A stretch of 64,000 nucleotides of DNA from Rhodothalassium salexigens DSM 2132 (GTDB taxonomy: Bacteria; Pseudomonadota; Alphaproteobacteria; Sphingomonadales; Rhodothalassiaceae). The first letter of the stretch is position 1. The number at the start of each line of letters is the position of its first letter. The stretch is taken from the NCBI RefSeq assembly GCF_004341375.1, contig NZ_SLXO01000005.1, positions 62,001-126,000 on the forward strand. The letters run 5' to 3'. Under the pieces are notes generated by a model. It saw only the letters and a program-made list of their open reading frames with translations, was not told where the DNA came from and ran no database searches. This document shows positions 38,767 through 47,917 of this stretch, in pieces. The position numbers were made by a program, and so were the translations under genes.

Positions 38767-39271
38767 TGCGGTTTCCTCCTGAAATGAACCCGTCGACGAT
38801 TATTCATTGTCGTCACCCGCCGAGACGTCCCGACCCGGCGCGACCGCCGCTTGCGATAGGCGGGTAAGATGACAGATACGTGAACCTTGAATGCGTCTTT
38901 GTAGATTCTCTAATGACAGATTTGTGACGCTGACTACCTATTCGTTGCGCGCCGTAAGCCAACCTCTTCGCAACCTCGCGAAACTGCCAAATTCCGGGTA
39001 ATTTTCCTGCCGTCCTCCAAGACCGACCGGCTGCCGACAGGACCGCCGCTATGGTCTCCGAACGCTGTTTTCCTCGCGCTTGATGCTTTTTTGCCACAGT
39101 TTCGCCGCCCCAGCGCAGACGGCTGTGGCAGCCCCGCACCGCGCCCGAACGGGGGGCTTTGCAGCCGTTCCAACGCCCGCCTATGGTGCCCATAGAGCGG
39201 TCGCGACTCCGCTTACACCGCCCCTCTTACCGACGCCGCCAGCCACATCCGATGGAAGCGAGGACCAAGAC
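38767..39271. other. 505-bp divergent intergenic region
   Basis: It holds the receptor promoter with Pho-type half-sites (38869-38930). From about 38940 to 39271, toward the SDR remnant, no motif or gene was recognised. Confidence 0.6.
38869..38930 (-). promoter_or_regulatory. Pho-box array upstream of the Oar-like receptor
   Basis: On the minus strand two sites of the form 7-N4-7 occur: GCGTCAC-AAAT-CTGTCAT (38913-38930, 15 of 18 matches to the consensus) and GGTTCAC-GTAT-CTGTCAT (38869-38886). Both have perfect CTGTCAT halves, and the sites start exactly 44 bp (4 x 11) apart, with weaker half-sites at the intervening 11-bp steps. Ten bases after the second site comes TATCGC, the expected place of a -10 box. 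The arrangement is that of PhoB-activated promoters. Confidence 0.6.
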
Positions 39272-39460
39272 ATGGATTTTTCCGGCAAGGTCGCCCTGGT
39301 CACCGGCGCCGCACGCGGCATCGGCCGGCCGAGCGAGGTCGCCCAGGCGGTGCTGTTCCTGGCCAGCGACCGGGCGAGTTACATCACCGGCACCACGCTG
39401 ACCGTCGACGGCGGGCGCTCGGCGCTCAACTACACCGTCGCCGTGGCCGACGGGGCCTGA
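39272..39460 (+). pseudogene. short-chain dehydrogenase remnant (internal deletion)
   Basis: The 62-residue frame joins the N-terminal Rossmann start of an SDR ([19 protein letters not shown]) directly to the C-terminal end of the same family ([19 protein letters not shown], then [10 protein letters not shown]). About 180 residues that carry the Tyr/Lys active site and the substrate pocket are missing. The fusion is in frame and lies around 39321-39331, where GGCCGGCC is present. It cannot be an active SDR, and is read as a relic that still gives a short open frame. hyuA starts four bases after its stop. Confidence 0.85.
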
Positions 39461-39464
39461 CGCC

Positions 39465-41672
39465 ATGCCCGGCGCAACCGACCCGACGGCTTCGGCGGGA
39501 GACAGCGGCGACCGGCGCCTCCGGCTTGCCGTCGACATCGGCGGCACCTTCACCGACGTGGCGCTGGCCCATGGCGACCGGCACACCACCACCAAGGTGC
39601 TGACCACCCACGCCGACCCCGCGCAAGGCGTGCTCGACGGCATCGCGACGGTGCTGGCCGAGGCCGGCCGCGCGCCCGCCGAGGTGGCGCTGATCATTCA
39701 CGGCACCACGCTGGCCACCAACGCGCTGATCGAGCGGCGCGGCGCGCGCACCGCCTTGCTGACCACGGCGGGCCACCGCGACGCGCTGGCCATGGGCCAC
39801 GAGGACCGGTTCGAGCAGTACGACCTGGCGATCGAGCGCCCGGTGCCGCTGGTGCCGCGCCACCTGCGGCTGCCGGTGGTCGAGCGCCTGGACAGCGCCG
39901 GCCGGGTGCGCGTGCCGCTGGACGAGGCGAGCCTGCGCGCCCATCTGGGCACCCTCCGCGACCAGGGTGTCGAAAGCGTCGCCATCGGCTTCCTGCACGG
40001 CTATGCCAATGGCGCCCACGAAGCCCGCGCGGCCGAGATCCTGGCCGCCGAGCTGCCCGATCTGTGGATCACCCGCGCCGGCGAGGTGTGCCCCGAGATC
40101 CGCGAATATGAGCGCCTGTCCACCGCCGTCGCCAACGCCTATGTGCGCCCGGTGATGGCGCGTTATCTGACCCGGCTGGCCGCAGCCCTCGGCGACCGGG
40201 GCCTGGCGTGCCCGTTCCTGCTGATGACCTCGGGCGGTGGCCTGACCACGGTGGAGACCGCCGCGCGCTTCCCCATCCGACTGGTCGAATCGGGGCCCGC
40301 CGGCGGCGCGATCCTGGCCGCCCAAGTGGCACGCGACAGCGACGCCCCAAGGGTGCTCAGCTTCGACATGGGCGGCACCACCGCCAAGCTGTGCCTGATC
40401 GACGACGCCGAGCCCCTGTCCGCCCGCCAGTTCGAGGTCGACCGGGTCTATCGGTTCAAGAAGGGCAGCGGCCTGCCGGTGCGCATCCCGGTGATCGAGA
40501 TGGTCGAGATCGGCGCCGGCGGCGGCTCCATCGCCCGGGTCGACGCCCTCGGCCGGGTCCAGGTGGGCCCGGAAAGCGCCGGCTCGGACCCCGGCCCGGC
40601 CTGCTATGCACGCGGCGGCGACCGGCCCACGGTGACCGACGCCGATCTGTGCCTGGGCCGCATTCCCGCGGCGGGCTTCGCCGGCGGCGCGCTCAGCCTC
40701 GACCCGGGCGCCAGCACCTCGGCCCTGGCAGCTCATGTGGCCCGACCGCTGGGCCAGCGGGCCGACGCCAGCGCCCCGCCGCCCGACAGCGACAGCCCCG
40801 CCGCCGCGCGCGAGGCCGCCCACGCGGTCTCGGAAATGGTCGACGAGACCATGAGTGCGGCGGCGCGCGCCCACGGGCTCGACTGGGGTCGCCACATGGC
40901 CGGGCGCACCCTGGTGGCGTTCGGCGGCGCGGCGCCTTTGCACGCCGCGCGGCTGGCCCAGAAACTGGGCTGCGACCGGGTGGTGGTGCCCAAGGGCGCG
41001 GGCGTCGGCTCGGCGATCGGCTTTCTGTTGGCGCCGGTGTCCTACCAGGTGGTGCGCTCGCGCTTCATGACCCTGGACGGGTTCGACGCCGCGGCCGCGC
41101 GGGCAACGCTCGCCGCCATGGACGCCGAAGCCCGCACGGTGGTGCGCCAGGCCGCCCCCGACAGGCCCCTTGAGGCCCGGGCCCACGCCCATATGCGCTA
41201 CCGGGGCCAGGGCCACGAGATCGCCGTCGCCCTGCCCGATCCGTTGCTCGATACCGGCGACGCCCCAGCCCGGCCCGAGACTTTGGCCGACACCCTGGCC
41301 CGGGCCTTCGACGCCGCCTATGCAGCGCTCTACGGCCGCACCATCCCGGGCCAGGATATCGAGATCCTCAGTTGGACGCTGAGCCTGAGCGCGCCCGCGA
41401 CGCTGCCGCCGGCGCCGCCGCCGCTGCCCGACACCGCGCCGGCACCGCCCGCCCCGCTGGCCCGCCAGCCGCTGTTCGACCCGGCGCGCCAAGCCTGGAC
41501 CGAGGTGCCGGTGATCGACCGCGCCCAGATCGCCCCCGGCACCGTGCTTGCGGGGCCGGCCCTGGTGGCCGAGGCGCAGACCACCACCGTGGTGCCGGCG
41601 GACTTTTCGCTGGCGGTCGACGCGCGCGGGGCTTTGGTGCTGACCCGCGCCGCAGCCGGCCAGCCGGCCTAG
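39465..41672 (+). CDS. hyuA: hydantoinase/oxoprolinase subunit A (HyuA family)
   Basis: The HyuA family hydrolyses cyclic amides such as hydantoins or 5-oxoproline with ATP, usually as a complex with HyuB. The 735-residue product has the ATPase-type opening LAVDIGGTFTDVALAHG, GTTLATNALIERRGA, the SFDMGGTTAKLCLIDD motif and FGGAAPLHAARLAQ. Its length is that of a full subunit. No hyuB-like gene lies on either side (an SDR relic upstream, argJ opposed downstream), so the usual partner is missing here. The substrate cannot be fixed from sequence. Confidence 0.85.
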   Translation: MPGATDPTASAGDSGDRRLRLAVDIGGTFTDVALAHGDRHTTTKVLTTHADPAQGVLDGIATVLAEAGRAPAEVALIIHGTTLATNALIERRGARTALLTTAGHRDALAMGHEDRFEQYDLAIERPVPLVPRHLRLPVVERLDSAGRVRVPLDEASLRAHLGTLRDQGVESVAIGFLHGYANGAHEARAAEILAAELPDLWITRAGEVCPEIREYERLSTAVANAYVRPVMARYLTRLAAALGDRGLACPFLLMTSGGGLTTVETAARFPIRLVESGPAGGAILAAQVARDSDAPRVLSFDMGGTTAKLCLIDDAEPLSARQFEVDRVYRFKKGSGLPVRIPVIEMVEIGAGGGSIARVDALGRVQVGPESAGSDPGPACYARGGDRPTVTDADLCLGRIPAAGFAGGALSLDPGASTSALAAHVARPLGQRADASAPPPDSDSPAAAREAAHAVSEMVDETMSAAARAHGLDWGRHMAGRTLVAFGGAAPLHAARLAQKLGCDRVVVPKGAGVGSAIGFLLAPVSYQVVRSRFMTLDGFDAAAARATLAAMDAEARTVVRQAAPDRPLEARAHAHMRYRGQGHEIAVALPDPLLDTGDAPARPETLADTLARAFDAAYAALYGRTIPGQDIEILSWTLSLSAPATLPPAPPPLPDTAPAPPAPLARQPLFDPARQAWTEVPVIDRAQIAPGTVLAGPALVAEAQTTTVVPADFSLAVDARGALVLTRAAAGQPA

Positions 41673-41678
41673 GGGCGC

Positions 41679-42917
41679 TTAGGAGCGATAGTCGGCATTG
41701 ATGGCGATGTAGCCGTGGGTCAGGTCGCAGGTCCACACCGTGTCGGTGCCGGTGCCGACCCCCACATCGACCGCGATGACGATCTCGGCGCCCTTGAAAT
41801 AGGCCGCGCACGCCGCCTCGTCATAGGCGGGGTGGCGGGCGCCGGCCTCGGCCACCGGCAGGTCGCCGAAGCGGATCGCCAGCCGGTCGCGATCAGCCGC
41901 CTCGCCCGACTTGCCCACCGCCATGACCACCCGGCCCCAATTGGGGTCGCCGCCGGCCACCGCCGCCTTGACGATCGGCGAATTGGCGATGGCGAAGGCG
42001 ATGCGCCGGGCAGCCGCCGGGGTCTCGGCACCGCTCACCCGCACCTCGACGAAACGGCTGGCACCTTCGCCGTCGCGCACGATCTGCTGCGCCAGGTCGA
42101 GACAGGTGCGCTGGAGCAAGGCCCGGAAATCGTCGAGCGCGGGGTCGGCCGGGTCGTCGATGACCCGGTTGCCGGCGCGCCCGGTGGCGAACACGACCAC
42201 GCTGTCGGAGGTGGAGGTGTCGCCGTCCACGGTGATGCGGTTGAAGCCGTGGTCGGCGGCGTCGGCCACCAACTGGCGCAGCACCGGCGCCGCGATCGCC
42301 GCGTCGGTGAACAGAAAGGCCAGCATGGTGGCCATGTGCGGCGCGATCATGCCCGAGCCCTTGGCGACCCCGGCGAGCGCCACGGGGGTGCCGTCGATTT
42401 GGGCGTTGCCGCCGGCGCCCTTGGCGAAGGTGTCGGTGGTGCGGATGGCATCGGCGGCGGCGCGCCAGTCGGGCGGGCCGAGCCGCTCGACCAGGGCGGC
42501 CAGATGGCCCGGAAAGCCGCCGGCGTCCATGGGCTCGCCGATGACCCCGGTGGAGGCGAGCCACACGCCGGTCTCGGCACAGCCCAGCGCGCCGGTCACC
42601 GCAGCCACTTCGCCGGCCACCGCGTCGCGCCCGGCCCGGCCGGTGAAGGCGTTGGCGTTGCCGGCGTTGACCAGCAGCGCCCGACCGGCACCGTGGGGGG
42701 CCACCTGCCGGCACCAGTCGACCGGCGCCGAGGCGGTCTTGGACGTGGTGAAGACGCCCGCCGCCGTGGTCGCCTCGTCGCAGACCGCCAGGAACAGGTC
42801 GGGGCGGCCCTGGTATCGAAGCCCGGCCGCCAGCGTCGCCGTGCGCACACCGGCGACGGCGGGCAGGTCGGGAAAGCCGGCGGGTGCCAGCGGCGAAACG
42901 GGCAGGTCTTGGGCCAT
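41679..42917 (-). CDS. argJ: arginine biosynthesis bifunctional protein ArgJ
   Basis: ArgJ transfers the acetyl group of N-acetylornithine to glutamate and may also make N-acetylglutamate from acetyl-CoA. The 412-residue precursor contains the self-cleavage site KGSGMIAPHMATML with nucleophile Thr197, the VNAGNANAFTG segment and the SPIVKAA-VAGGDPNWGRVVMAVGKSG region. The ATG at 42917 follows the nudC stop after one base, so the two genes are co-transcribed. It ends 6 bases from hyuA, which faces it. Confidence 0.96.
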   Translation of the reverse strand: MAQDLPVSPLAPAGFPDLPAVAGVRTATLAAGLRYQGRPDLFLAVCDEATTAAGVFTTSKTASAPVDWCRQVAPHGAGRALLVNAGNANAFTGRAGRDAVAGEVAAVTGALGCAETGVWLASTGVIGEPMDAGGFPGHLAALVERLGPPDWRAAADAIRTTDTFAKGAGGNAQIDGTPVALAGVAKGSGMIAPHMATMLAFLFTDAAIAAPVLRQLVADAADHGFNRITVDGDTSTSDSVVVFATGRAGNRVIDDPADPALDDFRALLQRTCLDLAQQIVRDGEGASRFVEVRVSGAETPAAARRIAFAIANSPIVKAAVAGGDPNWGRVVMAVGKSGEAADRDRLAIRFGDLPVAEAGARHPAYDEAACAAYFKGAEIVIAVDVGVGTGTDTVWTCDLTHGYIAINADYRS

Positions 42918-42918
42918 G

Positions 42919-43887
42919 TTACAGGGTCTCCAACCAAGCATTGATCAACTGATGGGCGATCGCCATGGGCGGCGGGAGAAAGAAGCCGTCGCCGCGACCG
43001 GCGAGCGCAGCGGCCACCGCGTCGGCCGAGAACCAGGCCACGTCCTCCAACTCGGCGGTGTCCGGCGTCAGCGCCTCGGAGCGCGCCTCGACCAGACAGC
43101 CGATCATCAGGTTGGACGGGAACGGCCAGGGCTGCGACGCCACATAGCGCACCGCACCGGTGGCGATGCCGGCCTCTTCGCGGGTCTCACGCGCGACCGC
43201 CTCTTCGAGCGATTCGCCGGCCTCGACGAAGCCGGCGAGCGCGGAATACATCCCCTCGGGGTAGCGCGGCTGGCGGCCCAGGATGCAGCGCCGGCCGGCC
43301 ACCGGCAGCATGATCACCACCGGGTCGACGCGCGGGAAATGCTGGGCGGCGCAGTCGGCGTCGGTGCACAGCCGGGCATAGCCGCCCTTGTCGAGCATCG
43401 TGGCGCCGCCGCAGCGCGCGCAAAACCGGTGCCGGGCGTGCCAGTCGAGCAGCGTGCGGCCGAGCCCGACCGCCGCCGCGTCGCCATGGCCCAGGGCCAG
43501 CGTCGACAACTGCTCCGCCGCCGAGCGCACGTCGAGGCGCTTGACCGCCTCGGGGTCGGCGGCCACCGGCGCCCGGGCGCTGTCCAGGTCGAGCGCGAAA
43601 TGCGCCCGGCCGCGGTCGTCGAGGCCCAGGAACACGGTGGTGCAACCGGCGTCGAGCGCACCAGCGATCGCCGCGCGCGCCTGCCAGTCGGGGCGCGGCA
43701 CCCGGTCGGCGCCGTCGACGCGCATCGCCGGCTTCATCTCGGCATAGGTGAGAAACCGGCTCGCCGGGTCGGCCAGACGGGCGGCAACCCAGGCCGGGTC
43801 GGCGCGCAACGCGTCGGCCCGGTCGAGCGCCAGACCGGCGAAGGTACAGGTGATGGCGGGCGCGGGCGGCGGCATCGACGGCGACAT
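42919..43887 (-). CDS. nudC: NADH pyrophosphatase / RNA decapping Nudix hydrolase NudC
   Basis: NudC hydrolyses NADH and removes NAD caps from RNA. The 322-residue protein has an N-terminal domain, a four-cysteine zinc ribbon (CARCGG, then CTDADC), the Nudix box (GFVEAGESLEEAVARETREE) and, just after it, SQPWPFPSNLMIG, the signature that separates NudC from other Nudix proteins. The ATG at 43887 has AGAG 6 bases upstream; a TTG at 43902 and an ATG at 43878 are alternatives. It is followed by argJ. Confidence 0.92.
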   Translation of the reverse strand: MSPSMPPPAPAITCTFAGLALDRADALRADPAWVAARLADPASRFLTYAEMKPAMRVDGADRVPRPDWQARAAIAGALDAGCTTVFLGLDDRGRAHFALDLDSARAPVAADPEAVKRLDVRSAAEQLSTLALGHGDAAAVGLGRTLLDWHARHRFCARCGGATMLDKGGYARLCTDADCAAQHFPRVDPVVIMLPVAGRRCILGRQPRYPEGMYSALAGFVEAGESLEEAVARETREEAGIATGAVRYVASQPWPFPSNLMIGCLVEARSEALTPDTAELEDVAWFSADAVAAALAGRGDGFFLPPPMAIAHQLINAWLETL

Positions 43888-43959
43888 GGGCACTCTTTCC
43901 AACTCAAGCCGCCGACCATAGCCCCGGCCGCCGATGGCGCCAAGGCCCCGCGCACCGCC

Positions 43960-45297
43960 TCAGTCGTCGTCGATATCCGCCGCCCAGTCAGGCATCAGCC
44001 AGTCGGGGACCAGGTCCTGCGGCAATCCCACCCCCCAGGCGACGCCCAGGCCGACCAGGGCGGCGACGACCAGCGGCAGCCCGGCCGGCAGCGCCATGCC
44101 GCGACCGCCGAGCGCCAGCACCAGCGCCGCCTTCACCAGACTGTTGACCGCCGCCGCCACCACCACCGCGAAGCCGAGCCAGGCCACCGGCCCACCCTCG
44201 CGGCCCATCTGGGCGAGCGCCAGGGTGATCGCGTCCACATCGGCCACCCCCGACACCGCGGCCAGCGCCACCAAGCCCTGACCGCCATAGACCGCCTTGA
44301 GCCCCGCCGCCGCCAGCATCACCAGCGCCAACAAGGCGCCGAAGCCGAGCGCTTCGCCGAGTGCGAGCGGGTTGGCAAGCGGCGCGGGCGCCGGCGCCTT
44401 GTGCCGCCGATTGACCAGCCACAGCCCGGCCGCCGCCGTATAGGCCACCCCGGCCATGGCCAGCATCGGCACCAGCAAGGCACCGGCCAGCGGCGCATAG
44501 ACGATGGCGGAGACCGCGATCATGCGCGGAAACATGGTCCCGCACGCCAACAGCACACCGCCGGCCAGCGCCGACCGCCCGGCCCTGTCCGAACGCCGCG
44601 CCAGACGCGCGAAATGCAGCGTCAGCGCGGTCGAGGACGCCAGGCCGGCGAACAGCCCGGTGAGCAAGGCACCGCGCTCGGTGCCGGCGATCTTCATCGC
44701 CGCATAGCCGCAAAACGAGATGCCGGCGATCAGCACCACCATCCACCAGATCCGAAACGGGTTGAGCGCATCCCACGGCCCGAAGCCCTGGTCGGGTAGC
44801 ACCGGCAGGGCGATCACGCTGATCGCCACCAGCTTGAGCCCGGCATGCAGTTCGTCCGCCGAGATCGCCGCCACCCAGCGGTGCAGCACCGATTTGTAGC
44901 CGAGCAGCAGCGCCGCGGCCACGGCGGCCATGGCCGCTTCGGTAGCGTAGCCCAAGGCCGCCGCTGCGCCGAGGGTGAAGGTCAACAGGCCGGCCAACAA
45001 GCTGGTCACGCCCAGATCATGGGCACAGGTGGCGCGCGCCATCTGCCCGCCCACCAGGGCCGCCGCCACCGCCACCAGCCCCACCGCGGGCAGCACCGGC
45101 AAGCTACCGGGCGCGGTCAGCAAACCGGTGACGCCGCCGAGCAGGCCGATGAGGGTGAAGCTGCGCACGCCCGCGACGCGCTGGCCCTCGGGGTCGGTGC
45201 GCTCGTGCCAGCCGCGTTCGAGCCCGATCAGAAGCCCCAGCGCGGTGGCGATGGCCAGCGCCAGAACCGGGTCGAGCCGGGTCGGCAAGGGGGTCAT
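43960..45297 (-). CDS. MgtC/SapB-type membrane protein with DUF4010 domain
   Basis: The 445-residue membrane protein has about twelve hydrophobic segments. The N-terminal third is an MgtC/SapB domain (LALAIATALGLLIGLERGWHER), the rest a DUF4010 domain (GLFAGLASSTALTLHFARLAR; GVADVDAITLALAQMG). The start at 45297 is preceded by GGAG 6 bases upstream. MgtC proteins act in magnesium-limited growth and ATP balance, but the role of this fused family is not established. It is not linked functionally to nudC or argJ. Confidence 0.8.
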   Translation of the reverse strand: MTPLPTRLDPVLALAIATALGLLIGLERGWHERTDPEGQRVAGVRSFTLIGLLGGVTGLLTAPGSLPVLPAVGLVAVAAALVGGQMARATCAHDLGVTSLLAGLLTFTLGAAAALGYATEAAMAAVAAALLLGYKSVLHRWVAAISADELHAGLKLVAISVIALPVLPDQGFGPWDALNPFRIWWMVVLIAGISFCGYAAMKIAGTERGALLTGLFAGLASSTALTLHFARLARRSDRAGRSALAGGVLLACGTMFPRMIAVSAIVYAPLAGALLVPMLAMAGVAYTAAAGLWLVNRRHKAPAPAPLANPLALGEALGFGALLALVMLAAAGLKAVYGGQGLVALAAVSGVADVDAITLALAQMGREGGPVAWLGFAVVVAAAVNSLVKAALVLALGGRGMALPAGLPLVVAALVGLGVAWGVGLPQDLVPDWLMPDWAADIDDD

Positions 45298-45716
45298 GGC
45301 AGTCTCCGGCCGGGCCGCCGCGCGGCCACCAAGGGGGCGCTGCCCGGCCACGGCCGACCAAGGCCGAACCCCAGGCACAGCAGCGATGTAACCAAATTGT
45401 CACATAGCCGCCTGGTCGACAATGGCGCGCGCTGACGATCCGGTCATGTCCCCCCTTGCGTCGGGCGCGCGGTTTTCGCATATAGGTGGTGGGAGGCCGG
45501 AGTGGACAGGCCCCTCGCCAACCCGGTCAGGTCCGGAAGGAAGCAGCCGTAACGAGTTTCGGTCTGGGTCGCTCCGGTCTCTCTATCATTGGCCTCCCCC
45601 CCTTCTCCCGTCAGATGCCGTGGCGATCCAGCGCTGGCCGCGCTCGGGCGTTGCCTTGAGGGTGGCCTAAGCGCTAGGTCTGGAGCATCGCCAGCAGCAA
45701 CCCAGCGGATCACCCG
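45298..45716. other. 419-bp region upstream of dnaX holding the SRP RNA
   Basis: Apart from the SRP RNA (45491-45598) it contains a TATA-rich segment just upstream (TATAGG at 45481-45486) and, between the RNA and dnaX, about 118 bases in which nothing else was recognised. Confidence 0.6.
45491..45598 (+). ncRNA. ffs: small signal recognition particle RNA (4.5S type)
   Basis: The RNA binds Ffh in the SRP that targets membrane proteins. The conserved core GGTCAGGTCCGGAAGGAAGC and following CAGCC (45525-45548), with the CGTAACGAG that completes the SRP domain IV hairpin, is diagnostic. The ends GGGAGGCC (45491-45498) and GGCCTCCC (45591-45598) pair, giving a hairpin of about 108 nt. The mature ends are approximate. 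It precedes dnaX, a frequent arrangement in alphaproteobacteria. Confidence 0.93.
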
Positions 45717-47594
45717 GTGGACCAACCCAACGAGCCCCATCGCCCGGAGACCGACGGCCAGGAGCCGTATCGCGTTCTGGCGCGCAAATACCGCCCGCAG
45801 ACCTTCGCCGAACTGATCGGCCAGGAGGCGATGGTGCGCACGCTGGAGAACGCGATTCGCACCGGCCGGCTGGCGCACGCCTTCGTGCTGACCGGGGTGC
45901 GCGGCGTCGGCAAGACCACCACCGCGCGGATCATCGCCAAGGGGCTCAACTGCGAAGGTGCGGACGGCCAGGGCGGGCCGACCACCACGCCGTGCGGCGT
46001 CTGCCGGCCGTGCCAGGACATCGCCGCGTCGCGCCATGTGGACGTGATGGAGATGGACGCCGCCAGCCGCACCGGCGTCGACGACATCCGCGAGATCATC
46101 GACGGGGTCAGCTATCGCGCCGCCGAAGCGCGCTTCAAGATCTACATCATCGACGAAGTGCACATGCTGTCGAAGAACGCCTTCAACGCCCTGTTGAAGA
46201 CGCTTGAAGAGCCGCCCGAGCATGTGAAGTTCATCTTCGCCACCACCGAGATCCGCAAGGTGCCGGTGACCATCCTGTCGCGCTGCCAGCGGTTCGACCT
46301 GCGCCGGGTGGAGACCCAGACGCTGGTCGACCATCTGGCCCGCATCGCCCAGGCCGAGGGCGTCGAGGCCGAGGCGCCGGCGCTGGCGATGATCGCGCGC
46401 GCCGCCGAAGGCTCGGTGCGCGACAGCCTGTCCCTGCTCGACCAGGCGATCGCGCACACCGGCGGCGCGGTCACCGAGGCGTTGACCCGCGACATTCTGG
46501 GCCTCGCCGACCGTGCCCGGGTGCTCGACCTGGCGCGCGCCCTGTTCAAGGGCGACGCGGCCGAGGCGCTGGCGATCCTCGGCGGCCTGCACGAAGCCGG
46601 CGCCGACCCCGCGGTGGTCCTGGGCGACCTGCTGGAAACCGTGCACTGGCTGACCCGGCTCAAGGTGACGCCCGACGCCGGCGCCGACCTGCTGGTCTCG
46701 GAAGCCGAACGGCGCGACGGCGCGGACATGGCCGGCGCGCTGGCCATGGCGCACCTGACCCGGGCCTGGCAGATGCTGCTCAAGGGCCTGGGCGAGGTGC
46801 GCGACGCCCCCGCCCCCCTGGCCGCCGCCGAGATGGTGCTGATCCGCCTGTGCTACGCCGCCGACCTGCCCAGCCCCGCCGACCTGGTGGCCCGGGCGCA
46901 GGGCGGCGACGGCGGCCCCAGCGGCGGTCCCAGCGGCGGCGCCCCGGCGGGCGGCGGGCCGGCGGGCGCTGCGGGCGCCACCGCGCACACCACCGCCGGC
47001 GCCCCTCATGGTCAAGCCGGCGCGCCGCCGCCCGGCCGGGCGCAGGCGTCGGTGGTGTCGCTGGCCGAGGCGCGCGCGCAAACCGCGTCGAGCCCGGCCC
47101 CAAATCCCGTCACCGCGCCGCCCGAGAGCGCCCCGGCGCCGACCCACGCGGCCATACCGGCCGACTTCCCCGCCCTGGTGCGGCTGGTGGAGGACCGGCG
47201 CGAGGGCCGGCTGTCCGGCACCCTGCGCCATCGGGCGCGGCTGGTGTCCTACACGCCCGGCCATCTGGTGGTGGCGCTTGTCGACCGGATCGACCCGACC
47301 TTCGCCAAGCGGCTCAAGGCCTGCCTGGGCGACTGGACCGGCGAGCCCTGGACGGTGGACGTCCAGACCAGCGGCGGCGGCGAGACCCTGGCCGAGCAGG
47401 AAGCCCGGCAGCGCCGCTCGGAGCTTGCCGCCGCCGAGGCCCATCCCAAGATACAAACCGTGCGCGAGATCTTTCCCGGCGCGCGGCTGTTGAAGGTCAC
47501 CCACCGCCACGCCGAGACGCTCGGCGCCCCAGACGATGCCGGCCCCCAGAGCCAGGGCCCGGACGACACCGACACCGAGGAGAATCCGCAATGA
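45717..47594 (+). CDS. dnaX: DNA polymerase III subunits gamma/tau DnaX
   Basis: DnaX is the clamp-loader ATPase that assembles the beta clamp. The 625-residue product has the AAA+ domain with Walker A GVRGVGKTTT at about 60-69, a Cys-rich zinc module (CGVCRPC), Walker B IIDEVHML and the SRC arginine finger, then a Gly/Pro/Ala linker at about 395-470 and a C-terminal tau-like domain. The start is a GTG at 45717; no ATG in frame is nearby. Its TGA overlaps the ebfC ATG (ATGA), so they are translated together. Confidence 0.95.
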   Translation: MDQPNEPHRPETDGQEPYRVLARKYRPQTFAELIGQEAMVRTLENAIRTGRLAHAFVLTGVRGVGKTTTARIIAKGLNCEGADGQGGPTTTPCGVCRPCQDIAASRHVDVMEMDAASRTGVDDIREIIDGVSYRAAEARFKIYIIDEVHMLSKNAFNALLKTLEEPPEHVKFIFATTEIRKVPVTILSRCQRFDLRRVETQTLVDHLARIAQAEGVEAEAPALAMIARAAEGSVRDSLSLLDQAIAHTGGAVTEALTRDILGLADRARVLDLARALFKGDAAEALAILGGLHEAGADPAVVLGDLLETVHWLTRLKVTPDAGADLLVSEAERRDGADMAGALAMAHLTRAWQMLLKGLGEVRDAPAPLAAAEMVLIRLCYAADLPSPADLVARAQGGDGGPSGGPSGGAPAGGGPAGAAGATAHTTAGAPHGQAGAPPPGRAQASVVSLAEARAQTASSPAPNPVTAPPESAPAPTHAAIPADFPALVRLVEDRREGRLSGTLRHRARLVSYTPGHLVVALVDRIDPTFAKRLKACLGDWTGEPWTVDVQTSGGGETLAEQEARQRRSELAAAEAHPKIQTVREIFPGARLLKVTHRHAETLGAPDDAGPQSQGPDDTDTEENPQ

Positions 47595-47917
47595 ATATCA
47601 AGAAGATGATGGAACAGGCCCAGCAGATGCAGTCGAAGCTGGCCGACATGCAGGCGTCGCTTGAGGAGGCCGAGATCACCGGCAGCGCCGGCGGCGGCAT
47701 GGTTTCGGTGACGATGAACGGCAAGCACAAGCTGCTGCGGGTGTCGATCGACCCGTCGCTGCTGAGCGGCGAAGAGGCCGAGGTGGTCGAAGACCTGATC
47801 GTGGCCGCCCATGGCGACGCCAAGGACAAGCTCGACCAGCACATGGCCGAACAGATGAAGGAAATGACCGGCGGAATGGGCCTGCCGCCGGGCTTCAAGA
47901 TGCCGTTCGGCGGCTGA
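47591..47917 (+). CDS. ebfC: YbaB/EbfC family nucleoid-associated protein
   Basis: Small DNA-binding dimer of 108 residues found beside dnaX and recR in most bacteria. It shows the family motifs MMEQAQQMQSKLADMQ, VSVTMNGKHKLLRVSIDPSLL and the Met/Gly-rich C-terminus. Its ATG overlaps the dnaX stop. recR follows later (48779), after one gene of unknown function. Confidence 0.94.
   Translation: MNIKKMMEQAQQMQSKLADMQASLEEAEITGSAGGGMVSVTMNGKHKLLRVSIDPSLLSGEEAEVVEDLIVAAHGDAKDKLDQHMAEQMKEMTGGMGLPPGFKMPFGG

Noticed and set aside
36319-38787. Open frame of 822 codons opposite the Oar-like receptor
   Set aside because: It is low in recognisable motifs, rich in Ala, Val, Arg and Gly, and mirrors the receptor frame. 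The receptor has a signal peptide, plug, barrel and terminator, so the minus strand is the real gene.
46900-47100. Programmed frameshift in dnaX producing a short gamma subunit
   Set aside because: No slippery A-run was seen in the Gly/Pro-rich linker.
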